Positions 1 to 9,818 of a stretch of DNA of 64,000 nucleotides are shown here, piece by piece. The notes under the pieces were generated by a model that was not told where the DNA came from, made no database searches, and saw only the letters and a list, made by a program, of their open reading frames with translations. Source of the stretch: Nelumbo lutea. Taxonomy: Eukaryota; Streptophyta; Magnoliopsida; Proteales; Nelumbonaceae. A program made the position numbers and the translations under genes. Position 1 is the stretch's first letter, and each line of letters begins with the position of its first letter. Where the stretch lies: positions 33,170,356 to 33,234,355 of the forward strand of contig JAKGHH010000007.1 of NCBI GenBank assembly GCA_022828595.1, written 5' to 3'.

Positions 1-435
1 CCAACCCGAGTTGAATATCTAGTTATTCAAGCTTGGCTCCCCAATAAACTATGAGGCTCGAGCTAGAGACTTGAGTTCGAGTCAAAAGCTCATAAACTCC
101 AACTCGATTGTTAGCCAAATGTTTTATAAAAAAATTATACATATACAGTTTTTTATTTGACATAAAAAAATTAAGAAGTATAAAAGTTAGTTATTATTAC
201 TATGTATAAAAATAAAAATATTATATATAGCATTTTTTATTTTTTATTATATATGTATATATGTAAAAGCTTGATTAGGCTCGCAAGCCTTACGAGCCGA
301 ACTTTATTGAACTCGAGCTCGACTCGATTAGCAAACAAGCCTATATATTGGGCTCAAACTTGGATCGAAGCTCAATTTAGACTAAGCCGAATCAAGTTTT
401 TCACAAGCTGAACTCGAATAGCTCATAAAAAGTTC
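1..435. mobile_element. MITE-like inverted repeat, cut by window start
   Basis: Both ends are rich in short CTCGAG/GAGCTC-type motifs around an AT-rich core (about 120-270). The left arm has runs such as GAGGCTCGAGCTAGAG and the right arm has GAACTCGAGCTCGACTCG. This pattern is typical of plant hAT-type MITEs. The left terminus lies outside or at the window edge, so no target duplication can be checked. No credible coding sequence lies inside. Confidence 0.45.
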
Positions 436-1045
436 GATTCATGGTTTATTGCGCATGAGAAAGAGAGAGAACACTTACTTACAAGTTGGAATTGGTAGTC
501 AATTGAAAAGCTTAATAAGCAATGGTGGATTGGCGGCTGGCCGCCAGTGACACGAGGAGGAACTATGATGGCTACATGCAAAACCAAGAGGCAAGAGGTT
601 AAACAATTAAAGAATGAAGGAGCTCTATCTCCGATCTCCACTCTCAACGATGGCACAACCAAAGCTAGGGTTTTTGGGCTAGAACTTGGAAGTCAGTGTC
701 TTGAATGAAAGAAGAATAGGGAAAAGAAAGAAATGGGAAAGGTCCAAAACGATTAGGGAATAGGAATTAGGCTTATAATTAAAACATTAAGCCAATTTAT
801 ATTTTTAGACTTATAAAAATATAAAATTACAAACCTGGTAATTTTTTTAATGGATGGATCATATCTTAGTAGATCAAATTAGGGGTATATTCAAATTCAA
901 TATGTGAATTAAATAGGTCAACTTTTCTGATTCGATTCAATTTGTGAAGATTAAGGGGATATCCAAATCCAACTCTTACCATATCAAATTTGGATTAAAA
1001 TCAGATCAATCGATTAGATCCGACTAATTTGCAGCCCTACCTAAA
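436..1045. other. Intergenic, with one end of a decayed hAT-like MITE
   Basis: No gene is recognisable. From about 840 to 1045 the sequence carries repeated GATCAAATT/GATCCGA-type words and ends in TTTGCAGCCCTACC, which reads on the other strand as a TAGGGCTGCAAA hAT-MITE terminus. The matching opposite end is not clear. Confidence 0.3.
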
Positions 1046-1067
1046 CACTATCTCTCTCAAGCCATTA

Positions 1068-1437
1068 CTTGGTATGTGTTCGGAATCAATATTTTTTCCT
1101 CAGAAAATGACTCCACATCAGAAATCTATGTTTTTGGGAAAATGTATGTAGTTTGGTTAGTCATTTTTTTTTAAATTGTTTTCTCATATCATGCCTTGGA
1201 AATCAGGAAAGATGTGCTATGAGAAAATGCCCTTTTTCATGTTTTCCCATTTTCCCATTATTGCTGCCAACATTATGCTAACATGGCATTGAAAATGCCT
1301 ATATGGAATCAACAACAACAGTACCAAATAGAAAACTTGAGAAAACATTTTTTGAGAAAACAATATGCTTATGCAATACCTTTTTCTAATAAAATGCTTG
1401 TTGGGAAACAATATTGGTTCCAAACACTACCATGGTT
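1068..1437. mobile_element. MITE with TGTTTGG-type terminal inverted repeats
   Basis: The left end (TGGTATGTGTTCGGAATCAA) and the reverse complement of the right end (TGGTAGTGTTTGGAACCAA) match over about 25 bases. The element is ~370 bp, AT-rich and non-coding. Short reading frames here lie on both strands of the repeat and are not genes. The superfamily (Harbinger-like or other) is not settled because no target duplication was found. Confidence 0.5.
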
Positions 1438-1489
1438 TTCAAGACCAAATGATAGGTTTAATTAATAGTTTGACATAGGGCTTGAGTTG

Positions 1490-1965
1490 CTTGACCATTT
1501 TTGACACAATTGCAAGTAGACCCCCTTTGTTAGAACCCTCTAACAAGAGGTATGAAAATGTCTAAAATACCCTATGGTTACTTTTGATCAAAATGTTAAT
1601 TTTCCAAAATTTTTCTTCATATAAATCACTACCCCAAGCCTCTCCAATCTCTTTTTGGAAATTGATTTTTTTTTCAAATTTTTTGTTCATATCAATCACT
1701 CAAAAGTAAAACTACAATTTCAAACTCTCTTTTTTTTGTTGTTCATAAATTTTATATTGCTTTTTTTTTCTGTAAAAATCAGCCTCCATAATAATTGCTT
1801 GGGTATTTTGGACATTTTGTGCCTTTTATTGGAGGCTTCTAATAAAGGGGGTCTACTTGAAACTATGTCATAAAGTTCAAGGAAGGTGATTGCAATTATC
1901 AAACTTTAGGAGAGGTTTCAACAACTATCAAAAACTTTAGGAGAGGTTTCAGCAATTACCCATAT
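1490..1965. repeat. Imperfect inverted repeat (MULE/MITE-like)
   Basis: The arm near 1510-1580 (CAAGTAGACCCCCTTTGTTAG and following) is matched in inverse by 1800-1875 (AAGGGGGTCTACTTG), with a shared AAAATACCC segment inside. The right side ends in two copies of a ~28-bp unit with TTTAGGAGAGGTTTCA (about 1903-1955). This looks like a non-coding DNA transposon derivative. Confidence 0.4.
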
Positions 1966-2004
1966 TTATTTACAAATGAACAAATAACCACCCATGAACA
2001 ACAT

Positions 2005-2400
2005 TGTCACGGGGCTAGTTGTCGGGGCCTTGTGCGGCACCCGAATGCATCAAGTAAGCCTAAGTAGCAAAGCAACAACACACAAAAAGGCAACAAGATG
2101 GCATACGAATTAGTAAGGCACTTATGTATTACAATAGATGGCAAGCACAAGCACACAAGTTTGTGTTGAGGGGACCTCATCTTTAACCTTTACACGGTCT
2201 TGGCACCACTCAAATTCCTACCTCCCCTCAAAGAGTAGCTTAAGCTTTTGGTGCTCTGACAAAATATTACATCAAAATATTAAAAAATCATACTACATAA
2301 TTGCAATAATGCCATGGGCATCTCCTCCATACAAAATACATGTGTAACCCCACCCAAGACACACTTGATGATGATTTGATGGCATATCGCAGGCACGACA
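2005..2400 (-). repeat. 3' LTR of the gag-only gypsy element
   Basis: This is a direct repeat of 4938-5334 with scattered substitutions. It reads TGTCGTGCC... to ...CCCCGTGACA on the - strand. A purine run (GAGTGGGGGAGA on the - strand, about 2437-2450) sits internal to it and may be a displaced polypurine tract. Confidence 0.7.
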
Positions 2401-2467
2401 AAGGCACTTGATGGCATGAAAAAGTGGTCACTTGGATAGTCTCCCCCACTCAATATGGTCTTCATCC

Positions 2468-3571
2468 TCAAAGACTAGCTTTGGTGTGTTGCTTGAGTCT
2501 GCTAGTGGTGAAGGAGGGTTCCTCTACTGATCCACGAACTTCTTCTCTTCCAAGGCCTAGGCAAGTGTTTTGGTGAAGGGAAAACCTACGACCAGGTCCT
2601 AGGTTAAGTCCTTGGCTAGCAACTTGAAGGTAAGTCAAGCATGGCTTGGTTTGGCTTGCGCTACTAGCTAAGGTAGGGATTGGTGCAAAAGATGAATTTA
2701 GGTCAAAAGGATGTTGGATATTCATGGGTGTTCCCCAAGGTTCTCTCCTCACAGGGCTACTATGTGGGCAAATAGATGGAGGCCGAATGTTGGGATAATT
2801 CCTAGGGTGTGTGGGTGGCACTATCTTCCCATAGTGACTAATAAGGCTAGTGTTGGAGTTGGCCTTAGGTCTTCTCTTTGGCCTGCTAGCCAGGGCTGTA
2901 GGTAGCTTCATCGTTGGCTATAAACGTGGTTGTGGCTGGTGTTGGCGCTGATGTTGACGCTGATGATGGTGTTGGTGCGGGAATGACTTTGGTGGAGACA
3001 TCTTCTTGGTGATGACCTCCCAACCCGTTCCGGTGCTAAAGTGAGATGTTGAAGTGGGGGTCTTCCTTGTTGGCATGGCACTGGCTTTGTGAGTGTCTAC
3101 TTCTTGGAAGTATTGTAGGGCTGAAAGTTGCTTCCCGTGTACCTTGAGGGCTATTGTCACTAGAACCATGCAAGGAGAACACTCATCTAAGATGAGTAGG
3201 CTGTCGACGTGTGGCATGAGTGCTACTTTCGCCTGTGTGAGAAACTCTATTCCCAAGACAACCTAAAAATCATCCAAAGGTACTACATATAGATTGATGG
3301 GTCCTTTCCACGACCCAACTTCGAGCTCTACTCCACGAGTCATGCCTTCTACTGCTTTGGCCCCTGAGTTGACAGTCTTGATCCACCCTATTTGTTGGGT
3401 GGTGGACAAGCCAAGTCGATGTGCCTCAACAAGAGAGATGAAGTTATGAGTGGCCTTGGTATCTACCAAGGCCTGAGTCGACTTCCCGCTGAGGGTGATG
3501 TCTACATATTTTAGCCCCTTGTGGGCTTTGCTAGTCCATTTATGTGTCGCCTCTTTTCTTGACCATTGCAT
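2468..3571 (-). pseudogene. Aspartic protease region of gypsy gag-pro, broken
   Basis: Read on the - strand, the segment 3571-3263 carries the retropepsin-like stretch QALVDTKATHNFI followed by EAHRLGL, and 3256-2918 continues with a hydrophobic IEFLTQAKV segment. In plant gypsy proteases the active site is D-S/T-G; here the third residue is lysine, so the catalytic triplet is lost. Frames change between 3571-3263, 3256-2918 and 2911-2468. The last part is proline-rich linker-like sequence with no recognisable domain. It is downstream of the gag part and is not followed by reverse transcriptase. Confidence 0.6.
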
Positions 3572-4900
3572 TTATGAGTTGGAGAGCGCCTACTCTTGGC
3601 GCTTGTATAGGTTTCTCCTCATCACTCTCTTCACAGTTACTACGTTTGGCAATGAAGGCATTGATTTTCTTCTGCGTTGGACATTCGCTTATCCAATGCA
3701 ATTTGTTACAGATGAAGCAAGGTGCTGGAGGTGTGGTGGGTCTCCTGGTGTACTTATAGCCCTAGGGGTTGTTGGCTTCTTGTGGCTTCTTCCCTTGATG
3801 ATAACCTGGCCTATCAAGATATGACTCCTTTTCTCAAGTGGATGTTGACCGTTGGTCTCCCCCACTCAAGTTGGTGGTACATGGGCTAGGTGGCTGGTGG
3901 TTCGCTTCATCAGGTTTCTTCAATTCCACAAGTTGCTCTACCACAGCCATGGCAGTTTCTAGGTCTTTCACCCCTCGTTGTTGCAGCTCAAGCTTGACCC
4001 ATGGTTTGAATCCGTCCATGAAATTGAACAAGAAGTCCTTGTCAGACGTGTCGGAGATCTCAAGTGTCAAGGCCAAGAATTCTTAGACATAGTCATGTAG
4101 TGAGTCCTTGTGCTTCAGGTTCTTCATCTTCCTTCTTGCAAGGTACTTGACATTCTCAGGGTAAAATTGGCGCTTGATCTCTCATTTGAATTCGCCCAGG
4201 TATTGATGGTGCACGTGCCGCGGTCAATGTCCTAACAACACCTACGCCACCATAACATGGCAATATCATTTAAATACATAGCAGCCATGCGTACTTGAAT
4301 TTGGTCATCATAAATGCTAGTGGAAGAGAAATATTGTTCAAGTTGCCACAAGAAGTTGTCAAGTTCACGAGCTTCCTGAGCACCTGAATATGGTGTTGGT
4401 TGTTGTATCTTCATGGGTGTTGGGGTCGGAGTAGATGAGGCACAAGAGGAGTTGGCTATTGCCCTTTTTAGAAGTGTCACCCCGTTCCTCATCTCGTCTA
4501 GTTGTGCTTGGAATTGGTCCATCAAGCCTTGAAGGCTGCTTTGGGGATCGTTGCAATGTGCTCTAGATCTCCTTGAAGGTGCCATTGAACCGCCCTTTTG
4601 GTTCCACCACCACATTCTCCATTGTCTCCATGTTGAGGTGGAGTTCATCAACCCGATCTTGGGTCTCCCCTACTATTGCCTCACAACACAGGATACGCAT
4701 GTCCATGCTTGCTAACTGATCAATGGATTTGTCTCGCTTGCTTGTTTTGGATGTCTGGCCCTTGGGGGCTTGATTTTTGGTAGGCTCGTTGATGGGTACC
4801 TCATCAATGTTGTGGGCTTGAGCCAACCCATGTAGTATGTCATTAGCAATGTCGCAGTTGCTCTTCATTGTTTGTGTTGAATGTGGCTCTTTGACAGGGT
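3572..4900 (-). pseudogene. Gag polyprotein of gypsy element, broken
   Basis: On the - strand, 4651-4232 encodes a gag matrix/capsid-like part: a coiled-coil-like leader (LMDQFQAQLDEM), then PTPYSGAQEARELDNFLWQL and an MWWRR motif typical of plant gypsy gag. The frame is lost and resumes at 4076-3834 (DFLFNFMDGFKPWVKLEL). A zinc knuckle CFICNKLHWISECP follows near 3720-3680, in the CX2CX3HX4C spacing usual for this plant gypsy group. Several stops and shifts make it non-functional. Upstream, 5039-4600 holds a leader region reading partly into the LTR. Confidence 0.65.
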
Positions 4901-4920
4901 CCAATGTGTATGGAGTAGCT

Positions 4921-4935
4921 CCTACTCTGATACCA
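4921..4935 (-). other. Primer binding site (initiator tRNA-Met)
   Basis: The - strand reads TGGTATCAGAGTAGG, complementary to the 3' end of initiator tRNA-Met over its first 11 bases. It sits two bases inside the end of the 5' LTR. This fixes the element's orientation as - strand. Confidence 0.75.
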
Positions 4936-4937
4936 AC

Positions 4938-5334
4938 TATCATGGGGCTAGTTGTTGGGGCCCCGTGCAGCACCCGAATGCATTGATTAAGCCTAAGCAA
5001 CAAAGCAACAACACACGAAAAGGCAACAAGGTGGCACACGAATTAGTAAAAGGCACTTTATATTGCAATAGATGGCAAGCACAAGCACGCAAGTTTGTGT
5101 CGAGGGGACCTCATGCTTAAACTTTACACAGTCTTGGCACCACTCAACTACCTACCTCCCCTCAAAGAGTAGCTTAAGCTTTTGGTGCTCTAACAAAAGA
5201 TTACATGGATATATTGAAAATTCATACTACATAATTACAATAATACCATCGGCATTTCACCCAAACAAAATACATGTGTAACCCCACCCAAGACACACTT
5301 GATGATGCTCTGGTGGCATGTCGTAGGCACGACA
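4938..5334 (-). repeat. 5' LTR of the gag-only gypsy element
   Basis: Direct repeat of 2005-2400. Its inner end reads AGCCCCATGATA, so the terminal CA has mutated to TA. The outer end TGTCGTGCC is kept. Confidence 0.7.
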
Positions 5335-5681
5335 ACATGGCCCTCCAACTCATACGCAAATAACAAGAGTTCAGATTGATGCTCCACAAGAACGTGCCCC
5401 ACATGCACGTCTCAATGTGCATTGGAAACCCTAGTTTTCATGGGGAGATGTTCCTAATATATAGCTGGGATGGGTTGTGGGGCGTGTGTGGGGGCGCCCA
5501 TGCGAATTCATACAACAAAAGGTCACTTAGCTACCTGGAAGGTTGTGAGTGGCATTGCAAGGCCAGCTTGAATGTACCATCATGCAAACCTTTGGTGTGA
5601 ACCAGATATTAATGAGGTCACATGTGATATATACCTGGGCTTAAGAATCATCGCACGTCGCTAGTGAGTTCACGAGTAAAA
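5335..5681. other. Intergenic spacer
   Basis: No gene, repeat pair or RNA feature was recognised. It lies between the gag-only LTR element and the three-copy repeat array. It contains a partial GGGAGATG...CC motif akin to the array. Confidence 0.4.
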
Positions 5682-7574
5682 AGCAAGCCCAAATCAGTTC
5701 ATAATAAAATATTTTTTCCAACACATTTCAACTTGATCCATATCCACACATCTTCTCATGAAAGTAGAACCCACTATGAACATGTTGGAAAAGTATTTTG
5801 TTGTGAGCATATCCCAACTCAAAGCAAGTCTAGATCCATTCCTTATAAGATGCTCCTCACACCAGCCTCACAATGTGTCCTACTTGTACATTGGGAACAT
5901 TTCCTTTATCTTGTGTTGTTATTCATGGAGAGATGCTCCCAATACATAGTGGGATGGGGCTATGAGGTCAATGCGAGGTGCACTCTATGAGGAGCAAATC
6001 CCAAAGCAAGCCCAAATCAGTTCATGACAAAATACTTTTCCAACACATTCCAACTTGATCCATATTTGCACATCTTCTCATGAAAGTAGGGCCCATCATG
6101 AACATGTTGGAAAAGTATTTGGTTGTGAGCACATCCCAAATTGAAGCAAGTCTGGATCTGTACTTTATAAGATGCTCCTCACACCAACCTCACAATGTGT
6201 CCTAGTCATATGTCAGGAGTCTGTGTTTTATGCACCCGTGGGTGCATTGGATACGTGAACCCACGAATGGGAGAAGGACACGTCTGGCCGGTTCAATCGA
6301 ATAGTTAACCGGTTTGGAACACAGACAAAAGGGCCTCATTTCTTCGATTTTGTTTCTCCTAGAGAGCTCCTTCCATCGAACCCTACCCATACACCCCAAC
6401 CCTTCCTCTATCAGTGGTGACAGAGCTCCGGTGGTTCATCGACGGCAACAAGAACCCGTGTTCTTCTTCTTCTCTTCTTCTTCAACAAGTAGCTCCGTTG
6501 GTAGGGCCAACGACCAATCATCCATCTAAATAGTATCCTAATTTGTAGAATACTATTATATTAAAAAATATGTATACAAACTGAACCGCCAAAACTAAGA
6601 TTAAAGAGAGATTTGTCATACTAAATAAATGACATGAGAAGAAAGGATATTTTCAGATTTCTTTACTATCGAAGATGACAGATTTGGGTTTATTAAGGTT
6701 TTGCTAGAGTCATTTTCCTTTCCTTCTTGGCAGCAATCTTTCTTGTGGGCTTAGAGGCATTCTTGGGAGTTTCAAACTTTTTGATGAGTTTTTCATGAAG
6801 AAGCAGTGGCTTTGGGTTCGTGGGTTTAGATGGGGCAAAACTGGAAGTCCTGGAATGACTTTTGGTTGTAGCCAAACAGTGCATGAAGTCTCCTTATCAC
6901 CACCGGAGGTCTCCTTGTTGTCGTCAATGAACCGCTAGAGCTTTGTCATCCCCGATGGGGGAAGGGTTTGCTGTATGGGTAGGGTTCGGTGGACGAAGCT
7001 CTTGAGGGGAAACAAAATCGAATAAATGAGGCCTTTTGTTTGTGTTCCAGACTGGTTCGTGCCCAAACAAACTAGTTCGTGTTAGCATGAACTATCTGAT
7101 TGAACCGACCTGATCACATTAATGCTCAAACACGTCTAGTGTCGGGAACTTCTCCCATATTTTGCATTGTTATTCATGGGGAGATGCTCCCAATACATAG
7201 TGTGTTGGGGCTATGAGATCATGTGATGTGCACTTTGTGAAGAGCAAATCCCGAAGCAAGCCCAAATCTGTTCACAACAAAATACTTTTTCAACACGTTC
7301 CAACTTGATCCATATCCACACATCTTCTCATGAAAGTAGGACCCACCATGAACATGTTGGAAAAGTATTTGGTTGTGAGCATATCCCAACTCGAAGTAAG
7401 TCAAGATCTGTTCCTTATAAGATGCTCCTCACACCAACATCACAATGTGTCCTAATCATACATCGTGAACTTCTCCCATATTTTGTGTTGCTATTCATGG
7501 GGAGATTCTCCCAATACATAGTGGGATGGGGTTATGAGGTCAATGTGAGGTGCACTTTGTGAGGAGCAAATCCC
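5682..7574. repeat. Three tandem copies of a ~323-bp unit
   Basis: Units start at AGCAAGCCCAAATC: copy 1 is 5682-6004, copy 2 is 6005-6214 plus 7144-7254, copy 3 is 7255-7574. Copy 2 is split by a foldback element; without it the unit is ~323 bp like the others. Each unit contains an internal inverted repeat (ACTTTTCCAACA... and TGTTGGAAAAGTATTTGG) and a second one around GGAGATGCTCCC. Open frames here (for example 5664-5990 and 7305-7562) are the same repeat read through, not genes. A relative of the right half lies at 61853-61995. Confidence 0.7.
6215..7134. mobile_element. 920-bp foldback / long-TIR element inside repeat copy 2
   Basis: The left arm (about 6215-6455) and right arm (about 6914-7134) are inverted copies: the left has CGGTTTGGAACACAGACAAA and the right, reversed, has CAGTCTGGAACACAAACAAA, with matching segments around CGATTTTGTTTC and CCTACCCATACA. 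The flanks TCATATGTC (6206-6214) and TCTAGTGTC (7135-7143) match at 6 of 9 positions, suggesting a decayed 9-bp target duplication, which would fit Mutator. The centre (6456-6913) has a short lysine-rich reading frame on the - strand (6884-6693) of unknown origin. Confidence 0.65.
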
Positions 7575-8224
7575 GATTCCTTTGAAGCAGGGTGTTGAAT
7601 GGTAGAATGATCAAGTATAGGTATTTGGGTAAATTTCTTAAACTACCCTTATGGCTTAGCTAATTGACTAACTGTACCCTTACTATTTGAAATTTGACTA
7701 AACCAAACCCTACTATTTCTAACAATTGACTAACTCTACCCCTATTATTAAATTCCTTAATATTCCATCAAAACTCAATATACATATTTTTTAAAAGCCC
7801 AATTTTGCCCTCACCTCTCTCTCCCCTTCCTTTTCCTATTGGGTTCAGGCATATTTACAACGTGAGAGCAATCCAAGCCATTTCTCTGATCTCTCCATTT
7901 TTTCTCTCCTCTATACCTGAGCTATCTCCATATGGGGGAGGGGATATGAGAGCGACCTCCATGGCGTATCTGTCTTTCCGCTTAGCTTTAAGATTCCTTC
8001 AATTTTCCCCCTTCTTCTGGAGACGCTTCAGGTGGAATAACTATAATTTCTTGTGCTATGCTACTTCCATTTCCGATTACCACCTCATCACCAGCGATTA
8101 TTTGCATTGACAAAAGAAAGTAGGAGGAAGCGGGAGAGGGAGCAAGGTTTATCATCTTTGTTCTTTTTCCCAACGTATGTTGTTTCTGATTCATCTCTGT
8201 CTTATCACAAGCATCTCTGCAGCC

Positions 8225-8397
8225 ATGGCCATCGCCAGTGAACCAGAGGTGAAGCCGTTAAACAGATGGTCCTTGGATGATGTCCAGGTTGGTGACATAT
8301 CTTTGGTGGATTATATTGGTGTATCTCCCAACAAACACACAACCTATGTTCCACACGCAATAGAGAGTATTCTGTAAAGAGGTTCAGGAAGGCTTAG
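8225..8397 (+). pseudogene. Captured 5' fragment of a 40S ribosomal protein S5 (uS7) gene
   Basis: The ATG at 8225 opens [20 protein letters not shown], then [20 protein letters not shown] and YVPH. This matches the N-terminal part of plant RPS5, where NRWSFDDV and [10 protein letters not shown] are conserved. The frame shifts by one base near 8366-8370, after which YSVKRFRKA of RPS5 is still readable, ending in TAG at 8395-8397 where RPS5 has a CAG codon. The remaining ~75% of the protein is absent. About 50 bases upstream (pyrimidine-rich, ending CTCTGCAGCC) may be captured 5' UTR. It cannot make a functional ribosomal protein. The family assignment is secure; its capture by a transposon is inferred from position. 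Confidence 0.8.
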
Positions 8398-9048
8398 TTA
8401 TTTTACCCTTTAGATCGTTGTTTCTTCTCAACCCTTGTTTCTCTCTCCTTTTCCCTCATCGACTTCTCTCTCTTTCTCTCTCCTTCTTTTTCCCATTGTT
8501 GTTGGGTTCATAGAACACAACCGTCGAATGTTGCAGTGGTCACCGGTTTTCGGAGAGCTTTAGCAGGATGAACAGGGGAGATCCTTTGCTGCTCTTCGTC
8601 ACTTGGTCCCGCCAACATATAGGAAAAAAAGAAGGGGAGATCCGTCGTTGCTCGATCTGCCGCTTGGTGTGACCAAAACGCAGGGAAAAAAAAGAAGGGG
8701 AGATCCGCCGCTGTTGCCGGTGACAGTCATCCGTATTTTTAGTGAGCATATTGCCGAAACCGCCGTTGTGGGTACGTTGTCGAAACCACCGCTGTTGACG
8801 AACAGAGGGGAAGAACGGAGAGAAGAGAGAGCTTACAGCGGTGGTTGAAGAAATCGCCGCCTGCCTTCTCCTCTACTGCACAAGCCACCTGCTTCGAGGA
8901 GGAAAATGATCTCAAATCTGCACAAACCACCTGTAGGTTGAAGAAATCGCAGGTAGTAGCAACGACGACCACCATTGTCTCTCTGAAGCCCTTTTTCAGT
9001 TTGTCCTTCTGTCTGCGTAATGGTTTAGATTTTGAGGTTTGAGTAGGC
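8398..9048. other. Interior of the Pack-MULE-like block, unassigned
   Basis: A pyrimidine-rich stretch (8400-8510) is followed by three near copies of GGGGAGATCC(T/G) spaced ~60 bp (8575, 8635, 8697) and by GC-richer sequence to 8960. Overlapping open frames exist on both strands (for example 9152-8739 on -), but none shows a domain I recognise. It may include further captured exons or UTR. Confidence 0.3.
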
Positions 9049-9225
9049 ATGGCTTCTAAAAGGCAATAGGATTTGCCGGAGGAGGAGAAGAAGAAGGCTT
9101 CATTGTTTCTGAATGAGGTCTTAGAATGTGTTCTTGGTTTCTGAAATCCCACGGGGATAGGAGCTCTATTTCTCTGGTTTGCAAGGACTGGTACAACGTC
9201 GAGAAGCAGGCATCCGCCACTCTAG
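9049..9225 (+). pseudogene. Captured fragment of a TIR1/AFB-like F-box gene
   Basis: From the ATG at 9049, MASKRQ is followed by a stop, then DLPEEEKKKASLFLNEVLEC. After a one-base loss near 9144 the next frame gives KSHGDRSSISLVCKDWYNVE. The pattern F-x-E-V-L-E-x-V...F-L...DR-x-S-I-S-L-V-C-K-x-W-Y is the N-terminal F-box of the auxin receptor family TIR1/AFB. Similarity stops after WYNVE, where the receptors continue into leucine-rich repeats. With a stop, a frameshift and no LRR domain it is a pseudogene fragment. Assignment to TIR1/AFB rather than another F-box/LRR protein is likely but from motif memory only. Confidence 0.65.
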
Positions 9226-9420
9226 TTAGACCGCCACAAGCAGTCTTTTTACTTGTTTTATTTTAAAATTTTGAAGAAAAAAAAAGGGTAAAATAGTCTT
9301 TTTCATCCTTTTGTTAACGGACAAGGGAAGTATTACTCAATTGCCACAATCATTAAGGGTAGCATTAGTCAATTTTCAAACACACTTAATCAATTAACAT
9401 AGTTTAAAAAATTTTAAAAT

Positions 9421-9818
9421 GATGTAGTGAGCGAAGATAGGCTAAAAAGGAAATAATCACTTATTGAATAAACAATTAAAAATAATTACTTATTAAATAA
9501 GCAGTTATTTTTAAACACTCACAAACTTATCTTAAAATTGTATAATGTTGGGAAAGAAGTAGGGATAATTGTGTGGGGACTAGATCCTGACTCGACGATC
9601 CCAGTATCCCACCCACCCACCCACTCCATTACGCATCCGGCATCTGCCTACTTTCGCCACCACGACAAACCTAACTTGCGCCAAGTGTGTAGATAACCAT
9701 TTTGCCGTTCTGTTAAAAGACTGATGAGACTCGAGACTTCCGTTGAACTCTGTTAGACAGTTTTCAATTTTGTTTTTACTCCTTTTACTTTTCTTTTTGT
9801 TCCCTTCGAATCAAAGCC
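9421..9818 (+). promoter_or_regulatory. Presumed promoter and 5' UTR of URH2
   Basis: Only ~400 bp separate the Pack-MULE-like right end from the URH2 start codon. The stretch contains an AT-rich repeat (AATAATCACTTATT... 9450-9515), a CCCACCCACCCACCCACTCC run near 9608-9628 and a pyrimidine-rich leader just before the ATG (9760-9808). No unambiguous TATA box was picked out. Promoter function is inferred from position. Confidence 0.4.

Larger units (their letters stand above)
2005..5334 (-). mobile_element. Non-autonomous Ty3/gypsy-type LTR element, gag-protease only (TR-GAG-like)
   Basis: A 3.3-kb element on the - strand. Two ~396-bp direct repeats (2005-2400 and 4938-5334) begin TGTCGTGCC and end CCGTGACA in the 3' copy, so TG...CA termini are visible. 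A primer binding site for initiator tRNA-Met lies next to the 5' LTR. The inside encodes gag, a zinc knuckle and the start of an aspartic protease; no reverse transcriptase, RNase H or integrase is present. The same four bases, ACAT, flank both sides (2001-2004 and 5335-5338), a possible short target duplication. The inside carries stops and frameshifts. Lack of pol suggests mobilisation in trans by a related gypsy element. Confidence 0.75.
7610..9420. mobile_element. Pack-MULE-like element carrying two host-gene fragments
   Basis: The ends are diverged inverted repeats built from ATTGACTAA and ACCCTTA words: 7615-7760 on the left, and on the right 9280-9415 read in reverse. Between them lie a fragment of a cytosolic ribosomal protein S5 gene (8225-8397) and a fragment of a TIR1/AFB-like F-box gene (9049-9225), both on the + strand, plus GC-richer unassigned sequence with three GGGGAGATCC repeats (8575-8715). 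Fragments of unrelated genes between MULE-like ends are the mark of a Pack-MULE. The exact termini and target duplication were not resolved, so the class is an inference. It ends ~400 bp upstream of URH2. Confidence 0.55.

Noticed and set aside
5664..7562. Three related frames (108, 85 and 61 codons) as a gene family
   Set aside because: They are the same 323-bp non-coding repeat translated in each copy, with palindromic structure and frames on both strands.
5682..7574. CRISPR-like array
   Set aside because: Units are ~323 bp with no short repeat-spacer pattern, and the DNA is plant nuclear.
8739..9152. 137-codon frame on the - strand
   Set aside because: It runs antisense across the TIR1/AFB-like fragment, and the rest shows no domain.
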